A stretch of DNA of 42,452 nucleotides from a virus. The stretch spans positions 1-42,452 of IMG/VR virus record IMGVR_UViG_3300042691_026234; one strand, written 5' to 3'. The translations under genes were made by a program, and so were the position numbers. The notes below the pieces were generated by a model. It searched no databases, was not told the DNA's origin, and worked only from the letters and a program-made list of their open reading frames with translations. Below, piece by piece: positions 23,259 to 30,615 of this stretch; position 1 is the first letter of the stretch; every line of letters begins with the position of its first letter.

Positions 23259-24679
23259 TGCATCACTGGTACTGCCATACTGTTACCCATCGCTTTGTAT
23301 CGTGGGCCATCAGGCGATTCGTCTTTCTTTCTCCACGGGATGTTGGTGTAATTATCGGGAAAACCTTGCAGCCGTTCACACTCGATTGGTGTGAGTCTGC
23401 GTACTGCCATGTTTGACATCAATTTAGGTCCGCTCGTATTTGTACCGCCACAAGCCTCGGTCAATGTTGCAGCCACATCACCATCAACGGATTGATTATA
23501 CACATCTACCGCTTGAACTATACCGATACCACCTTGGTTTTTACTTGGGTCTGGATTCGAAGTATCCAATGTTTTGGATAGATCTACTTCTCTGCAACCA
23601 CTATGCGGGTTTTTTGATTTCATACTATTGCTATGCAAACTATCAAATGAGTAAGCGGTTGCCACTTGGTTGTCGCCCATATTACTGCGTAGGGTTGGCG
23701 ACATGTTCTCAACAAATCGATTGTCACCGCCTTCTCGCTGGGCAATGCCTGGTTCGAATGCGATTGCCACACCATGCACATCGGTGTTGTTCAATGTGAA
23801 TGACACATCTTCATTCCATCCCGCACCGTTGGCATTTTGGGATGTTGCACCAGCACCTTGCAAGGTGTATGCCTTCATCCCAACAAACGGAATGTTGCCA
23901 CCGCCAGTACCCCATGTTGATGTGACGGTTTGACATACATCGCCCATCTCTTTAACACGGCTATCTGATGGATGGTTTTCGTATACCACCAAGCCACGAC
24001 CATCTTGTAAATCTTGGTTGCCAATGCCTTTGTAATCTCTGGCTAAGAGTGATCCGACTGTGTGATTGCCGTCTGGAGAGCTTCCTTGAGCAGAGGAGGC
24101 AAAGTCTTTCCTCTTACTTCCGCTCTTCTTAGAATTCCCGAGCAGGCTTTCTCGCTCAAAAAGAACCGCTGCGGCACTTCGCCAGTCTCCAAGACATCCA
24201 ACAACGAAGACTCTACGGCGGCGTTGTGGAACTCCGAAGTGTTGAGCGTCAAGCACTCGGTAGGCGAACCCATACCCGAGCTCCACCAACGCCCCAAGGA
24301 AGGAACCAAAATCCCGTCCACCTTTTGAACTGAGGACACCTGGAACGTTTTCCCAAACGATCCACTTGGGTTTGAACTTGTCAGCAATTCCGAGATAGAC
24401 GAGTGCCAAGTTACCGCGCGGGTCGTCCAATCCTTTTCTGAGTCCAGCGACTGAGAATGATTGACATGGGGTTCCTCCCACGAGAAGGTCGATTGGTTCA
24501 TTTAGTTTCCACTCCTTATATTTAGTCATGTCACCAAGGTTGGGGACATTGGGGTAATGATGAGCCAACACTGCCGATGGGAATGGCTCGATTTCAGAAA
24601 AGGCAACGGGATTCCATCCCATAGAGTGCCACGCTACAGTTGCAGCCTCGACACCACTGCATACGCTAAGATAGTTCAA
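23219..24679 (-). CDS. dcm: C5-cytosine DNA methyltransferase
   Basis: 486 residues. Motif I is SVCSGVEAATVAW, motif IV GGTPCQSFSVAG with catalytic C72, motif VI VWENVPGV, motif VIII QRRRRVFVVG, motif IX RRLTPIECERLQGFPDNY and motif X YKAMGNSMAVPV. It should methylate cytosine at a short target to protect phage DNA from host restriction. Between VIII and IX lies an unusually long variable region (about 165-430) with repeated T-L motifs (SPTLRSN, SKTLDTS, AATLTEA). No cognate restriction gene is nearby, so this is an orphan enzyme. Confidence 0.93.
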   Translation of the reverse strand: MNYLSVCSGVEAATVAWHSMGWNPVAFSEIEPFPSAVLAHHYPNVPNLGDMTKYKEWKLNEPIDLLVGGTPCQSFSVAGLRKGLDDPRGNLALVYLGIADKFKPKWIVWENVPGVLSSKGGRDFGSFLGALVELGYGFAYRVLDAQHFGVPQRRRRVFVVGCLGDWRSAAAVLFERESLLGNSKKSGSKRKDFASSAQGSSPDGNHTVGSLLARDYKGIGNQDLQDGRGLVVYENHPSDSRVKEMGDVCQTVTSTWGTGGGNIPFVGMKAYTLQGAGATSQNANGAGWNEDVSFTLNNTDVHGVAIAFEPGIAQREGGDNRFVENMSPTLRSNMGDNQVATAYSFDSLHSNSMKSKNPHSGCREVDLSKTLDTSNPDPSKNQGGIGIVQAVDVYNQSVDGDVAATLTEACGGTNTSGPKLMSNMAVRRLTPIECERLQGFPDNYTNIPWRKKDESPDGPRYKAMGNSMAVPVMQWIGQRIQMVESL

Positions 24680-24887
24680 GTTTTCTCCTTTTAAACACTC
24701 GTTTGTACCATGGTAGTTTATCGTAAGTGTCGTTAATATGTTGTTTTAATAATGCCAACACCCCCGCCTCGATTAAGCGTTCTTTTGCATAATCATTCAT
24801 ATCGACTTGCACATCACACGACCCATCGGAATTGTCTTTCATGCGAGTAATAGTAAATTTAAATTCGGGTTGTTTTTTCTTTGGCAT
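24666..24887 (-). CDS. Small hypothetical protein
   Basis: 73 residues with a basic N-terminus (MPKKKQPEFKFTITRMKDNS) and basic C-terminus. It overlaps the methyltransferase start by 14 bp and the previous stop by TAATG. Unknown function. Confidence 0.65.
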   Translation of the reverse strand: MPKKKQPEFKFTITRMKDNSDGSCDVQVDMNDYAKERLIEAGVLALLKQHINDTYDKLPWYKRVFKRRKLELS

Positions 24888-25228
24888 TACTGCTCCTTGA
24901 AATATTGATCCAATTCCTCTAATTCTACTGTGGTGTCTTCCCAGTTGTCTTCACTGCCATAGTCACCACGAGTTGCCCGTAAGCGTTCTTCATTCCTAAA
25001 CTCTGGCTCAATGGCCCACCATGCTGCGGATGCCTCTTTGTATTCAATCCAATCATCATTGATCACAAACAACGGATGGTTTAGTCCCGTAATGTGTACG
25101 CTATCAATGTACTCTCGATGCGGGATATACTTTAATCGATAGTTTTCCGATGTCTTAACCAGTTTAACCTTATCCCTTGCCCGAATGAACCGTTGGTACG
25201 CTTTTAGTTGTTCTGCGGTGAGTTGCAT
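24887..25228 (-). CDS. Hypothetical protein
   Basis: 113 residues, acidic C-terminus (TTVELEELDQYFKEQ). AAGGAAGACAG precedes the ATG, which lies inside the end of the upstream gene (59-bp overlap). No family recognised. Confidence 0.65.
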   Translation of the reverse strand: MQLTAEQLKAYQRFIRARDKVKLVKTSENYRLKYIPHREYIDSVHITGLNHPLFVINDDWIEYKEASAAWWAIEPEFRNEERLRATRGDYGSEDNWEDTTVELEELDQYFKEQ

Positions 25229-25382
25229 CTGTCTTCCTTAAATGTTTTTCTAATGTTTTACCATAAGCAACGATAAAATTGGTGAAGTCCAACACCTTTT
25301 CCCCGTTCTTATCCTGGACGACTAGCCTTCTGTGTTCTGCCGGTACTTGTTCGATTAGATCTAAATAGAATTTCTTATTCAT
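25170..25382 (-). CDS. Small hypothetical protein
   Basis: 70 residues (MNKKFYLDLIEQVPAEHRRL). The basic C-terminal 20 residues lie in the overlap with the next gene. It overlaps the sigma gene's end by 8 bp. Confidence 0.62.
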   Translation of the reverse strand: MNKKFYLDLIEQVPAEHRRLVVQDKNGEKVLDFTNFIVAYGKTLEKHLRKTDATHRRTTKSVPTVHSGKG

Positions 25383-25944
25383 CTTCTTCTTTCAAATTGT
25401 CATTGCTAAACGACTCCATACTAATGGGTTCTTTGTTTAGCACTGAGTTGATATAAGTCACCCGCTCTGGTGTGCTATCCAAATAGTCAGCCAGTTCGTT
25501 GGTTGTTGGTTTGCGACCAAGCTCTTGGGTCAGTATGCGTTCAGCGTATTTGTTTTTACGAATCTCTTCAGTAATGTTTACTGGCAAACGGATGATGTTT
25601 TTAGTGTTAGCGACTGCTCGATTGACTTCGGTAATGATCACCTTCTTGGCATACGATGCAAACCGAATCTTACCCATGGGTTGCCACTTTCGGGCCGCAA
25701 GGATCAGAGCTTCATTACCAAACCCCAGCATGTCCTCCATGTCCACCGATGAATGAGTCCAATGGGGCATCGATTTGATCACTGTCACCACGAACCGTAA
25801 GTTATGGGTAACAAGTTTTTCCAATGCCTCTTCATCTCCTTGTGCTATTCTCTGTGCCAGTTGTGCCTCAATATCCCTACTGAGAGTAGGGATATTATAA
25901 AGGGTTCTAAGGTAGTCAGATAGGGCATTCTTTTTGTTTCTCAA
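25375..25944 (-). CDS. Sigma-70 family factor, regions 1.2-3 only (no region 4)
   Basis: 189 residues from a TTG start that overlaps the previous stop (TTGA) and has GGAG about 10 nt upstream; a GTG at 25962 is the alternative. Region 2 is clear: EALEKLVTHNLRFVV, then MEDMLGFGNEALILAARKW, then FASYAKKVIITEVNRAV and IRLPVNITEEIRK. Region 3 follows (ELGRKPTTNELADYLDSTPE). The protein stops at about the linker, so the -35-reading region 4 is absent. It should bind host core RNA polymerase and recognise -10-type sequence, as T4 gp55 does. It lies in the early operon, while the 13-mer motif marks other units. Confidence 0.88.
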   Translation of the reverse strand: MRNKKNALSDYLRTLYNIPTLSRDIEAQLAQRIAQGDEEALEKLVTHNLRFVVTVIKSMPHWTHSSVDMEDMLGFGNEALILAARKWQPMGKIRFASYAKKVIITEVNRAVANTKNIIRLPVNITEEIRKNKYAERILTQELGRKPTTNELADYLDSTPERVTYINSVLNKEPISMESFSNDNLKEEDE

Positions 25945-26120
25945 AATGGTGCATCTCCACACAAGGCATGGGCTTGTTTAAATAGCTGGGATGGTGTTGG
26001 TTGTTTGGGTTTAGGTAAGACTTTTAGTGTGCAGCCCGTACGCAGAAATGGTTCACACTCAATGCGACTAGCCAGTTTGCGTAACAATTCACCATCTTGG
26101 TAGATCAGATAACGGAGCAT
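25941..26120 (-). CDS. Conserved small phage protein ending GDAPF
   Basis: 59 residues, ATG at 26120. RTGCTLKVLPKPKQPTPSQL then FKQAHALCGDAPF is a tail pattern (PKPKxPxPxxLFxxAxxLxGxAPF) that recurs in small phage proteins of unknown function. The stop overlaps the sigma TTG start, so the two are probably translationally coupled. Confidence 0.72.
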   Translation of the reverse strand: MLRYLIYQDGELLRKLASRIECEPFLRTGCTLKVLPKPKQPTPSQLFKQAHALCGDAPF

Positions 26121-26350
26121 CGTTTCACCATGAATGAACGAGTTGGTTTTAGATTTGGGTATTGTAACCGAAATTTCAATAAATTATAACGACCCAGGAT
26201 TTGATTGCGTTTACTGCGGTGTATATTGCGGTGTTCTTGTAGTTTATGGTGCCGGAATACTCTTGGCTTTTTGTATCGCTTAAATATCGGTTTACCAATC
26301 CGATGAGATTGGTAAAGCCGATTAAAGAAAGTTCGTTTAGCGGTTCTCAA
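26105..26350 (-). CDS. Doubtful basic small protein
   Basis: 81 residues, extremely Arg/Lys/His-rich (KRYKKPRVFRHHKLQEHRNI). It fills the gap between two credible genes and overlaps both by 14-16 bp, which argues for coding. The composition is unusual and the DNA contains a strong hairpin (26287-26321), so this stretch could instead be a structured non-coding RNA or leader. Confidence 0.42.
   Translation of the reverse strand: MRTAKRTFFNRLYQSHRIGKPIFKRYKKPRVFRHHKLQEHRNIHRSKRNQILGRYNLLKFRLQYPNLKPTRSFMVKRCSVI
26287..26321. other. Strong hairpin between early genes
   Basis: TCGGTTTACCAATC (26287-26300) pairs with GATTGGTAAAGCCGA (26307-26321) with one bulged base and a 6-nt loop. There is no T-tract on either strand, so it does not look like a simple terminator. 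It may be an RNA processing or stability element. Confidence 0.6.
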
Positions 26351-26615
26351 TCACGACCTCGAATGAATCTAATTTCATCGATCTGATTGTACCACTTTGC
26401 GTTACAAAAATCACATTGTTGCCTTCAAGATACCAACACGCAAATGCCACATCTTTATTGCGCGAGAATGCATAAGCGGATTTCCATTTGGGATTACTGG
26501 GACACGCCTTTTGTGAGAGGACAGTATGCCCACCAATTTGATTGGGGGCAACGGCATACATCTCTGCTTGGGCCGCACCAGTGACTAACAATAAAGCAAA
26601 CAATAGTTTTCTCAT
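26337..26615 (-). CDS. Small exported (periplasmic) protein
   Basis: 92 residues. MRKLLFALLLVTGAAQAEMY is a textbook signal peptide with cleavage after AQA. The mature part has two cysteines (KACPSNP and VAFACWY) that could form a disulfide. Proteins of this size and layout are seen in other phages without assigned function. Confidence 0.75.
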   Translation of the reverse strand: MRKLLFALLLVTGAAQAEMYAVAPNQIGGHTVLSQKACPSNPKWKSAYAFSRNKDVAFACWYLEGNNVIFVTQSGTIRSMKLDSFEVVIENR

Positions 26616-26618
26616 GAG

Positions 26619-26897
26619 TTAGTCCAAAAAATGGTTGTAAGCAATGACATACCAGTATTCTTTGACTTGCTTTTTCTGTTCTTCGGTTGCCTTACTGGGA
26701 TCGTCAATCTCTTCGGGCAATTCCAGTTGCACACAAGCCTCACACCAATTACGAATCTCAAAGGGATCATATTGCTCACCCTTACGCATGGATTCCAAGG
26801 CATCCCAATGTGCCTTCTCATCCCGTTCTGCTTGGTTGTAATCGTAATCATCGTAGCCCGACATCAGCCATTTATCATACCCATTCATGCGACTCAT
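26619..26897 (-). CDS. Small acidic hypothetical protein
   Basis: 92 residues from the ATG at 26897, chosen because GGAGGG lies 6 nt upstream; a longer frame to 27002 has no such site. The sequence is acidic and tyrosine-rich (MSGYDDYDYNQAERDEKAHW). Function unknown. Confidence 0.68.
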   Translation of the reverse strand: MSRMNGYDKWLMSGYDDYDYNQAERDEKAHWDALESMRKGEQYDPFEIRNWCEACVQLELPEEIDDPSKATEEQKKQVKEYWYVIAYNHFLD

Positions 26898-27124
26898 AGT
26901 ATTCCCTCCGAAACAAAATATACATAAATACAATACACGATTAATGCAATGATTGGGCCAAGCCATAGCATGTGTCCAATAAAACTCTTGGCATCGTCCC
27001 ATTCAGTTCTGCCACGAGAGATTGAGATTGCATAGTCCGCATCTCTAAATGCCTCACTCGCTGATCGGCATGTACGACCCACAAATTGGTGTAGGTTTAA
27101 TTCACGATTAGTTTGTCGTGTCAT
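26894..27124 (-). CDS. Small single-span membrane protein
   Basis: 76 residues, soluble N-terminus and a C-terminal hydrophobic span (GHMLWLGPIIALIVYCIYVY). Its stop overlaps the next ATG (ATGA), and its last codons contain that gene's Shine-Dalgarno. Confidence 0.68.
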   Translation of the reverse strand: MTRQTNRELNLHQFVGRTCRSASEAFRDADYAISISRGRTEWDDAKSFIGHMLWLGPIIALIVYCIYVYFVSEGIL

Positions 27125-27186
27125 TTTGGTTTTCTCCTATAAAGTTCACGAATAAATCCATCAAAATCATCTTCCCAGGCGGTCAT
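27121..27186 (-). CDS. 21-residue peptide gene
   Basis: The product is MTAWEDDFDGFIRELYRRKP plus Lys. GGAGGG sits 5 nt before the ATG, the ATG overlaps the upstream stop (ATGA) and the stop overlaps the downstream ATG. A longer upstream frame overlaps a better gene, so I call the short form. Function unknown. Confidence 0.55.
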   Translation of the reverse strand: MTAWEDDFDGFIRELYRRKPK

Positions 27187-27362
27187 GTTGCCCTCCGAAT
27201 GGTGTAGTTGTTTAGTATTTTGGTGTAACCATGCTCCCATTCTGATTCTAAATCTTTCATGGTATAGCGTTTGCCACCATCGTTTATGATCTCCAATACT
27301 TGCTTGGGATCTAACAATACTTCTTGTTTGCTTACCCAATCGACCACTAAAAATTTACGCAT
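27183..27362 (-). CDS. Small hypothetical protein
   Basis: 59 residues from ATG at 27362 (MRKFLVVDWVSKQEVLLDPK), chosen for GGAGG 6 nt upstream. No family recognised. Confidence 0.65.
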   Translation of the reverse strand: MRKFLVVDWVSKQEVLLDPKQVLEIINDGGKRYTMKDLESEWEHGYTKILNNYTIRRAT

Positions 27363-27531
27363 TTGCATCCTCCGCAATGGTGTTTAAGAATTTGTACCCT
27401 TGGGCAAACCCATTCACAAACATCTCACGATCTTGATCTGAGAATGGACTATCACCATTGGGATATTGTTTCTTTTCCCAGTTATAAAACACTTGATCAC
27501 CTAAATCAAATAACTTATCCATTAATGACAT
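27355..27531 (-). CDS. Small hypothetical protein
   Basis: 58 residues from ATG at 27531 (MSLMDKLFDLGDQVFYNWEK), preceded by GGAGG; the longer frame to 27600 lacks such a site. Overlaps the next gene by 8 bp. Function unknown. Confidence 0.65.
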   Translation of the reverse strand: MSLMDKLFDLGDQVFYNWEKKQYPNGDSPFSDQDREMFVNGFAQGYKFLNTIAEDANA

Positions 27532-27703
27532 TTTGTTCCTCCGCAATATCTCGGTTGTACATGAATTCAATTTCTGAATCGGGATATTGTTTATATCCAC
27601 CTTCTAGAAAAAATTTAACTGAATCATCAATCCATTCGGGATGATCAATCAGAAATTCAAGTTCTTTTTTGGTTAACTGCTTTACCATTTCATTGATCGT
27701 CAT
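27515..27703 (-). CDS. Small acidic hypothetical protein
   Basis: 62 residues from ATG at 27703 (MTINEMVKQLTKKELEFLID), with GGAG upstream. The alternative start at 27742 is inside the upstream gene. It overlaps the next gene by 17 bp. Confidence 0.63.
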   Translation of the reverse strand: MTINEMVKQLTKKELEFLIDHPEWIDDSVKFFLEGGYKQYPDSEIEFMYNRDIAEEQNVING

Positions 27704-28188
27704 GATGTTTGCTCCAAATGTAGTTTGATTGTTACAGGGCATTGAATTTCATTCTCATCAAGCCACAAATATAAATCGGTTGCTTTTGGAAAATGAATTT
27801 CACCGTTAAAAGGGTTGTGCAGCTTTACTGGTTTGTACCCTTTGCCTTCGAGGTAACCTTCAATACGGGCATAGATTTCTTTTAACTGGAAGTTTTCCAG
27901 CATAGTAAAACAATCATCGCTTACATGATCGCCCATCGATCCATCCGACTCAAGGTGATAGATTCCCAAATCAAAATCCTCACCATCCTTCGGGGCCTTG
28001 GTGTAATCGTTATTGATTAGCACACCCACACCAAACTGTGGATATTTGAGATAGTAATGCTCACACCCACCACCCGTACTGATCTCTTCCATATTGGGAT
28101 TGTTGACTGTGCCACAATGTACGCACTTACCCGCCATGTGCCAAGTATCGTGCATACATTTCACACATGTATACATTTTCTTATTCAT
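27700..28188 (-). CDS. Hypothetical protein with N-terminal zinc ribbon
   Basis: 162 residues. YTCVKCMHDTWHMAGKCVHC gives a C-x2-C...C-x2-C zinc ribbon. The rest is acidic and unassigned. GGAGG precedes the ATG, inside the end of the upstream 52-residue gene. Confidence 0.7.
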   Translation of the reverse strand: MNKKMYTCVKCMHDTWHMAGKCVHCGTVNNPNMEEISTGGGCEHYYLKYPQFGVGVLINNDYTKAPKDGEDFDLGIYHLESDGSMGDHVSDDCFTMLENFQLKEIYARIEGYLEGKGYKPVKLHNPFNGEIHFPKATDLYLWLDENEIQCPVTIKLHLEQTS

Positions 28189-28339
28189 TTGATTCCTCCA
28201 ATTTAGCCGACTCGATAAACTGCTTACAACACCGTATTAATATTTCTTCTGCATCTTTATAGTGTATTTTACCTTCATCCCACTGCTCATGGATGTCATT
28301 TACAGAAGAATGCAAATCATCAATGGTATATAAAATCAT
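28181..28339 (-). CDS. 52-residue hypothetical protein
   Basis: ATG at 28339, TAA at 28181. The product opens MILYTIDDLHSSVNDIHEQW and is helical and acidic. The ATG overlaps the upstream stop (ATGA), and the 3' end carries the Shine-Dalgarno of the zinc-ribbon gene. Coupling on both sides supports it. Confidence 0.62.
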   Translation of the reverse strand: MILYTIDDLHSSVNDIHEQWDEGKIHYKDAEEILIRCCKQFIESAKLEESNE

Positions 28340-28509
28340 GGATGGATTACTCCTTCTTCAATGAGTTGATTTAATGCACGACCAAACCAGCCTTGTAATT
28401 GGTAACCCAGGCGAGTGTCGTGCAAATGTTGCCATGCTTGAACGACTTGTTCTTCTGATTCTGCTTGAATAAATCCTTCTGCAATTCCTACTGCATCATA
28501 ATTAGTCAT
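28336..28509 (-). CDS. Conserved 57-residue phage protein
   Basis: MTNYDAVGIAEGFIQAESEE, then WQHLHDTRLGYQLQGWFGR and LIEEGV. The pattern AIxIAEGFxxAxSEEQVxxAWQxLxDTxLxxQLQGWFGRxxxxLIExG recurs in many environmental phages as a protein of unknown function; this is from memory, not a search. ATG overlaps the upstream stop. Confidence 0.72.
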   Translation of the reverse strand: MTNYDAVGIAEGFIQAESEEQVVQAWQHLHDTRLGYQLQGWFGRALNQLIEEGVIHP

Positions 28510-28871
28510 GATAATTTCTCCGTTAATTTACCTTCATTAAACATTGCTTTTGCAAAACCAATTGTGTCATTGTTAATTGGAAAATCATAGCTTTCTGCAT
28601 GATGTTGAATCACATCTGTAGGGCATTCTTCTTCTGTAGGGAAATTGTCACCCCACATCTCGCCCCATGGTTTGTCATGGGTTTTTTCTACCCAGTGATC
28701 ACAAACACCGATTTCCATGGTACGCATTACCATGGCATTCATACAATCCATAGCAAGGTAACCAAGGTTATTTAATTCATTACGCACATCGATCACATTC
28801 TTATGTGGATTGTTAACGATATGTTCTTTAATGTATTGATCATCTACTTCAAATACCATTTTGATTTTCAT
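28506..28871 (-). CDS. Hypothetical protein
   Basis: 121 residues (MKIKMVFEVDDQYIKEHIVN), acidic with several Trp and Cys residues. The start overlaps the previous stop (ATGA). No family recognised. Confidence 0.66.
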   Translation of the reverse strand: MKIKMVFEVDDQYIKEHIVNNPHKNVIDVRNELNNLGYLAMDCMNAMVMRTMEIGVCDHWVEKTHDKPWGEMWGDNFPTEEECPTDVIQHHAESYDFPINNDTIGFAKAMFNEGKLTEKLS

Positions 28872-29104
28872 TTGATTCTCCTAATTGACATATTATCAAA
28901 ACTATCTTGTTGATCTACTTCTAAACGATTAAATACATCGGTGATTGACTCACCAAACATCTCCACAAAACTACCCTCGAATACATTAGTAACCTTGTAT
29001 TGATGCCAAAATGAATCCATTGTATGAATCTCTACAATCCCACCGTCCCACATACACAAAAACAGTTTTTCAGTTTCACTATTTAAATTAATTGGATATT
29101 GCAT
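28868..29104 (-). CDS. Hypothetical protein
   Basis: 78 residues (MQYPINLNSETEKLFLCMWD), probably a small alpha/beta domain. Overlaps the next gene by ATGA. Function unknown. Confidence 0.66.
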   Translation of the reverse strand: MQYPINLNSETEKLFLCMWDGGIVEIHTMDSFWHQYKVTNVFEGSFVEMFGESITDVFNRLEVDQQDSFDNMSIRRIK

Positions 29105-29276
29105 TTGGTATTACCTCCATGTTTGCCGATATTACGCTCATAGCATTGGTACGAAAACAATTTTGCAGAATTGCCCATTCGATTGGCATATCACGCAATT
29201 TTTCAAGATACTCATCTGATACAGTTAAATCAAATTGCGTAGTGATACGCACGATATTAGTTTTCTTTTTTGGCAT
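29088..29276 (-). CDS. Small hypothetical protein
   Basis: 62 residues from ATG at 29276 (MPKKKTNIVRITTQFDLTVS), chosen for AGGAGG upstream. An in-frame ATG at 29348 overlaps the previous stop (TAATG) but has no ribosome-binding site. Function unknown. Confidence 0.65.
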   Translation of the reverse strand: MPKKKTNIVRITTQFDLTVSDEYLEKLRDMPIEWAILQNCFRTNAMSVISANMEVIPNAISN

Positions 29277-29347
29277 ATTGCCCTCCTGTAAACTTGTGAT
29301 CAATGTTGATCCAGTAATGCACTCATAGAATGCACTACTAAGCAACA

Positions 29348-29812
29348 TTAAATCAATAGGTATTTACCCTCACCAAACATTTTGTTTAATTGTTTTGTTG
29401 CCAATTCCATATCCTGAGTTTTGATTGTACGGAATGAATTATCGCTATCGGTCAATAGTCTAAATAGAATCCCCTTTTTGCGATGCTTGGACATTTCGTA
29501 TTCTTCCACCAGTAATGCAATGGCAGTATCCGTATCGTGATCAAAAAATTCTGTACCATTGATCTCGCCAAATTCTGATTTCCATTGCCCTAGTGATTTA
29601 ACATACTCACCCCAAACAATGGCAGACGGTGACTCATCCCACCCGTATTGACCACCCATATATTTAAGATCGTAGAATTTCATATCGGTGCATCCACCAT
29701 TGCCATCGTTATGCACCCATGCGAATTTTTTACCATCGAGATAGAGATTAAATTGATAACCACCACCATCATCGGTTTGCCATGATTTAAATGATTTGAT
29801 TTGAAATTTCAT
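29348..29812 (-). CDS. Hypothetical protein
   Basis: 154 residues from ATG at 29812 (MKFQIKSFKSWQTDDGGGYQ), with AAGGAG upstream. The N-terminal half is Gly/Trp/Asp-rich and likely beta (FAWVHNDGNGGCTDMKFYDL). No family recognised. Confidence 0.68.
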   Translation of the reverse strand: MKFQIKSFKSWQTDDGGGYQFNLYLDGKKFAWVHNDGNGGCTDMKFYDLKYMGGQYGWDESPSAIVWGEYVKSLGQWKSEFGEINGTEFFDHDTDTAIALLVEEYEMSKHRKKGILFRLLTDSDNSFRTIKTQDMELATKQLNKMFGEGKYLLI

Positions 29813-30204
29813 TTTTGATTCTCCTTTGTGTAATCCCATTCGGGCATATTGATAAAATCTTGCAAGGTTTTACCCTTGATAAATTGCTTTACTTCGTTTT
29901 TGGTTTTGAATAAACCTAACATCTTAGGATTTAATTGGTTTTCATCCATCATACGATCAAGACTAATAAAAAACCGTTTATATACTTCACCATCTCTATT
30001 ACGATCATATACACCACTACGATTTGGATTTTTGTAATCGCAATGGACTACCAAATAGTCTTGATTACCCAAATCTTTAGCAATACTGGGACATTCATCA
30101 TTCTTATATGAATGATCCTCAAACCCATCGATTTTGGGTAGGGTATCATCATAATCGGGGAATGCATAGTTTACTAATGGCATATCTTTATATTCATTTT
30201 GCAT
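29809..30204 (-). CDS. Hypothetical protein, first gene of the early operon
   Basis: 131 residues from ATG at 30204 (MQNEYKDMPLVNYAFPDYDD), chosen because GGAGGTG lies 6 nt upstream; the ATG at 30219 is an alternative. Acidic N-terminus. It is the promoter-proximal gene of the long minus-strand operon ending at 22208, a position often held by host-takeover genes, but no function can be read. Confidence 0.68.
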   Translation of the reverse strand: MQNEYKDMPLVNYAFPDYDDTLPKIDGFEDHSYKNDECPSIAKDLGNQDYLVVHCDYKNPNRSGVYDRNRDGEVYKRFFISLDRMMDENQLNPKMLGLFKTKNEVKQFIKGKTLQDFINMPEWDYTKENQK

Positions 30205-30267
30205 TTTTAACACCTCCATTTAATTACTACTACCTTAATTTTCGTGGTTTATCAAATAATTTAATAC

Positions 30268-30281
30268 TAGGACTTTCCCTA
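30268..30281 (-). promoter_or_regulatory. TAGGG..CCTA element before the early operon
   Basis: On the minus strand TAGGGAAAGTCCTA, followed by GTATTAAAT, 64 bp before the first early gene. It matches an element in the same position before the 31492 gene. Probably part of an early promoter or operator. Confidence 0.5.
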
Positions 30282-30421
30282 CCCTATTGCAGCCTGGAAT
30301 TGATAGAATTTAACTAAATCGATTTAAAACGGGTTAAAACGAGCATAGAGGCGTTTTTAGTCGAGTTGATAGAGATGCATTGGGAGCGTTGTGATCGTTC
30401 AATATGGATCGATCTGATCGT

Positions 30422-30540
30422 TAGGGTTTACCCTTACCTGATTGCCTAAAAAATAGGCATTTTTGTCGTGTCAATAGGGGTTTACCCTAATGCCAGGCCT
30501 ACATGGTGGATTGTTGATTGTCAATAAGGATTTACCCTAA
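30422..30540. repeat. Three dispersed TAGGG/ACCCTWA elements in the early leader region
   Basis: Copies at 30422-30436, 30469-30490 and 30519-30540. The last two share TGTCAATA, then AGGR, then TTTACCCTAA. A small hairpin (TGCCTA/TAGGCA, 30443-30459) followed by TTTTT lies between them. This is the main content of the 400-bp non-coding gap 30205-30615. Confidence 0.6.
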
Positions 30541-30569
30541 TTGGGTTGGATCATACCCAAATTGGGTAT

Positions 30570-30596
30570 AAAAAAACCCTAGTAAAAACTAGGGTT
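30570..30596 (-). terminator. Rho-independent terminator after the two-gene operon
   Basis: On the minus strand AACCCTAG pairs with CTAGGGTT around a 6-nt loop, followed by a run of seven T. It follows the 30616 stop and separates this operon from the early operon. Confidence 0.85.
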
Positions 30597-30615
30597 ATTG
30601 TAGGGGTTGACTAAA

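Noticed and set aside
26612-26851. Minus-strand frame overlapping the 26619-26897 gene
   Set aside because: It is out of frame with a gene that has a good ribosome-binding site and coupled neighbours; composition is poor.
27121-27339. 72-codon form of the 21-residue peptide gene
   Set aside because: Its upstream part overlaps the better-supported 27183-27362 gene; the short form has the ribosome-binding site.
30443-30464. TGCCTA/TAGGCA hairpin with TTTTT as a plus-strand terminator
   Set aside because: No plus-strand gene lies upstream; kept only as part of the early leader description.
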